In this document: in pieces, positions 63,346 through 64,000 of the stretch | How positions within the stretch are numbered: the stretch's first letter is position 1 | How the letters are laid out: every line of letters starts with the position of its first letter | Assembly: GCA_036391875.1 (NCBI GenBank) | Contig: DASVZA010000018.1 | Location: forward strand, 1 to 64,000 | Reading direction: 5' to 3' | Length of the DNA stretch: 64,000 nucleotides | From: Parasulfuritortus sp036391875 | GTDB taxonomy: Bacteria; Pseudomonadota; Gammaproteobacteria; Burkholderiales; Thiobacillaceae | The notes under the pieces: generated by a model | Seen by the model: the letters and a program-made list of their open reading frames with translations, nothing else | What the model was told of the DNA's origin: nothing | The model's database searches: none | Program-made: the position numbers and the translations under genes

Positions 63346-63789
63346 ATGTCCCTCAAGGAACAGATCACCGAGGACATGAAGGGAGCCTTGCGCGCCAAGG
63401 AAACGGCGCGTCTGTCGGCTCTGCGGCTGTTGATCGCCGCCATCAAGCAGAAAGAAATCGACGAGCGCATCGAGCTGGATGATGCCGCCGTCACCGGGGT
63501 GGTCGAAAAGCTCATCAAGCAACGCAAGGACTCGGTGACCCAGTACCAGGCCGCCAATCGGCAGGACCTCGCCGACAGCGAACAGTTCGAGATCGACGTC
63601 CTGATCGCCTACATGCCCCAGCAATTCAGCGAAGCCGAGGTTGATGCCCTTGTCAGGCAGGCTTTGGCCGAGACCGCCGCATCCGGCGCCAAGGACATGG
63701 GCAAGGTGATGGCCTGGATCAAGCCCAGGCTGGCCGGCCGGGCCGACATGGCCGTAGTCTCCGCCAAGATCAAAAGCAGCTTGGCTTAA
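63346..63789 (+). CDS. GatB/YqeY-domain protein
   Basis: A 147-residue helical protein starting MSLKEQITEDMKGALRAKE, the YqeY pattern, with a KQRKDSVTQYQAANRQDLAD segment and a C-terminal domain like the tail of GatB. A tRNA-related role is presumed but unproven. It sits between rpsU and dnaG as in many proteobacteria. Confidence 0.92.
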   Translation: MSLKEQITEDMKGALRAKETARLSALRLLIAAIKQKEIDERIELDDAAVTGVVEKLIKQRKDSVTQYQAANRQDLADSEQFEIDVLIAYMPQQFSEAEVDALVRQALAETAASGAKDMGKVMAWIKPRLAGRADMAVVSAKIKSSLA

Positions 63790-63835
63790 TCGCCAGGTTG
63801 CCTACAATCCCTTCATCCCCTAACGCCCTTGGGTC

Positions 63836-64000
63836 ATGATTCCCCAGGATTTCATCCATCAGTTGCTGGATCGCGTCGATATCGTCGACGTGGTGGATCA
63901 CTACGTCCCGCTCAAGAAAAAAGGCGCGAACTACCAGGCCTGCTGTCCGTTTCACACTGAAAAGACGCCATCCTTCACGGTCAGTCCGACCAAGCAGTTC
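63836..64000 (+). CDS. dnaG: DNA primase DnaG (5' part only)
   Basis: The first 55 residues are visible before the window ends. MIPQDFIHQLLDRVDIVDVV and the zinc-binding CCPFHTEKTPSF segment are characteristic of DnaG. Primase makes RNA primers for replication. The order rpsU-yqeY-dnaG supports the call; rpoD would be expected beyond the edge. Confidence 0.95.
   Translation, partial: MIPQDFIHQLLDRVDIVDVVDHYVPLKKKGANYQACCPFHTEKTPSFTVSPTKQF

Overview
The window is a GC-rich chromosomal segment of a betaproteobacterium, most likely a chemolithotrophic sulfur oxidiser near Thiobacillaceae/Hydrogenophilales. That placement is inferred from gene content: DsrC-family proteins, a cytochrome c4, an AF1514-family protein beside mutS, a Cyc2-like haem-porin, a TauE/SafE exporter, a complete isc operon and a heptose-based LPS core. 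Coding density is high, many genes overlap in ATGA/GTGA style, and I see no rRNA, tRNA, CRISPR, insertion sequence or prophage.

Layout. 1-5 kb: an edge-truncated Cache/HAMP/PAS sensor, two small DsrC-family genes flanking a secreted peroxiredoxin, a decayed paralogue of a small unknown gene, and that gene's intact copy. 5-8 kb: mutS with two small downstream genes. 8-11 kb: cytochrome c4, suhB, trmJ, cysE. 11-17.5 kb: iscR-iscS-iscU-iscA-hscB-hscA-(DUF3050)-fdx-iscX, closed by a strong terminator. 17.5-23.7 kb: a three-repeat PsiF protein, an auxin-efflux-type carrier, ntrC, ntrB, a DUF4124 protein and glnA, which has a sigma-54 promoter and an NtrC palindrome. 23.7-26.6 kb: aroE-mtgA and a CorA-type transporter with an MgtE-like N-domain. 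26.6-38.3 kb: ADP-heptose synthesis and LPS core assembly (hldD, gmhA, hldE, a VirK-like gene, heptosyltransferases, glycosyltransferases, an O-antigen ligase), with frequent strand switches in the second half. 38.4-42.7 kb: aroQ-accB-accC-prmA and a zinc-ribbon/DUF3426 protein. 42.8-46.1 kb: an orphan Rieske oxygenase and an OmpR/EnvZ-type two-component pair. 46.1-56.9 kb: the accessory heart of the window. 57-64 kb: ogt, xerD, an HDOD protein, a TauE exporter, folB, plsY, a coiled-coil membrane protein, tsaD and the rpsU-yqeY-dnaG operon.

The best candidate for an undescribed system is the leftward five-gene operon at 46.1-50.5 kb: a thermostable-hemolysin-family protein, an acyl-adenylate ligase, a haem-oxygenase-like diiron oxidase, a secreted TPR-like protein and a short-chain dehydrogenase. 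A sigma-54-like -24/-12 element lies before its first gene. Next to it are a porin and a PstS-like binding protein, then a divergent sensor kinase with a sigma-54 activator (52.4-55.6 kb), and then a Cyc2-like monohaem cytochrome-porin gene broken by a one-base frameshift. I infer that the sigma-54 activator may control the operon and that the operon makes a modified fatty-acyl product; neither is shown by sequence alone.

Other notable signals are the two DsrC paralogues, each keeping a different one of the two canonical cysteines, matching IscR-like elements before both cysE and iscR, and a DUF3050 oxidase-like gene placed inside the isc operon.
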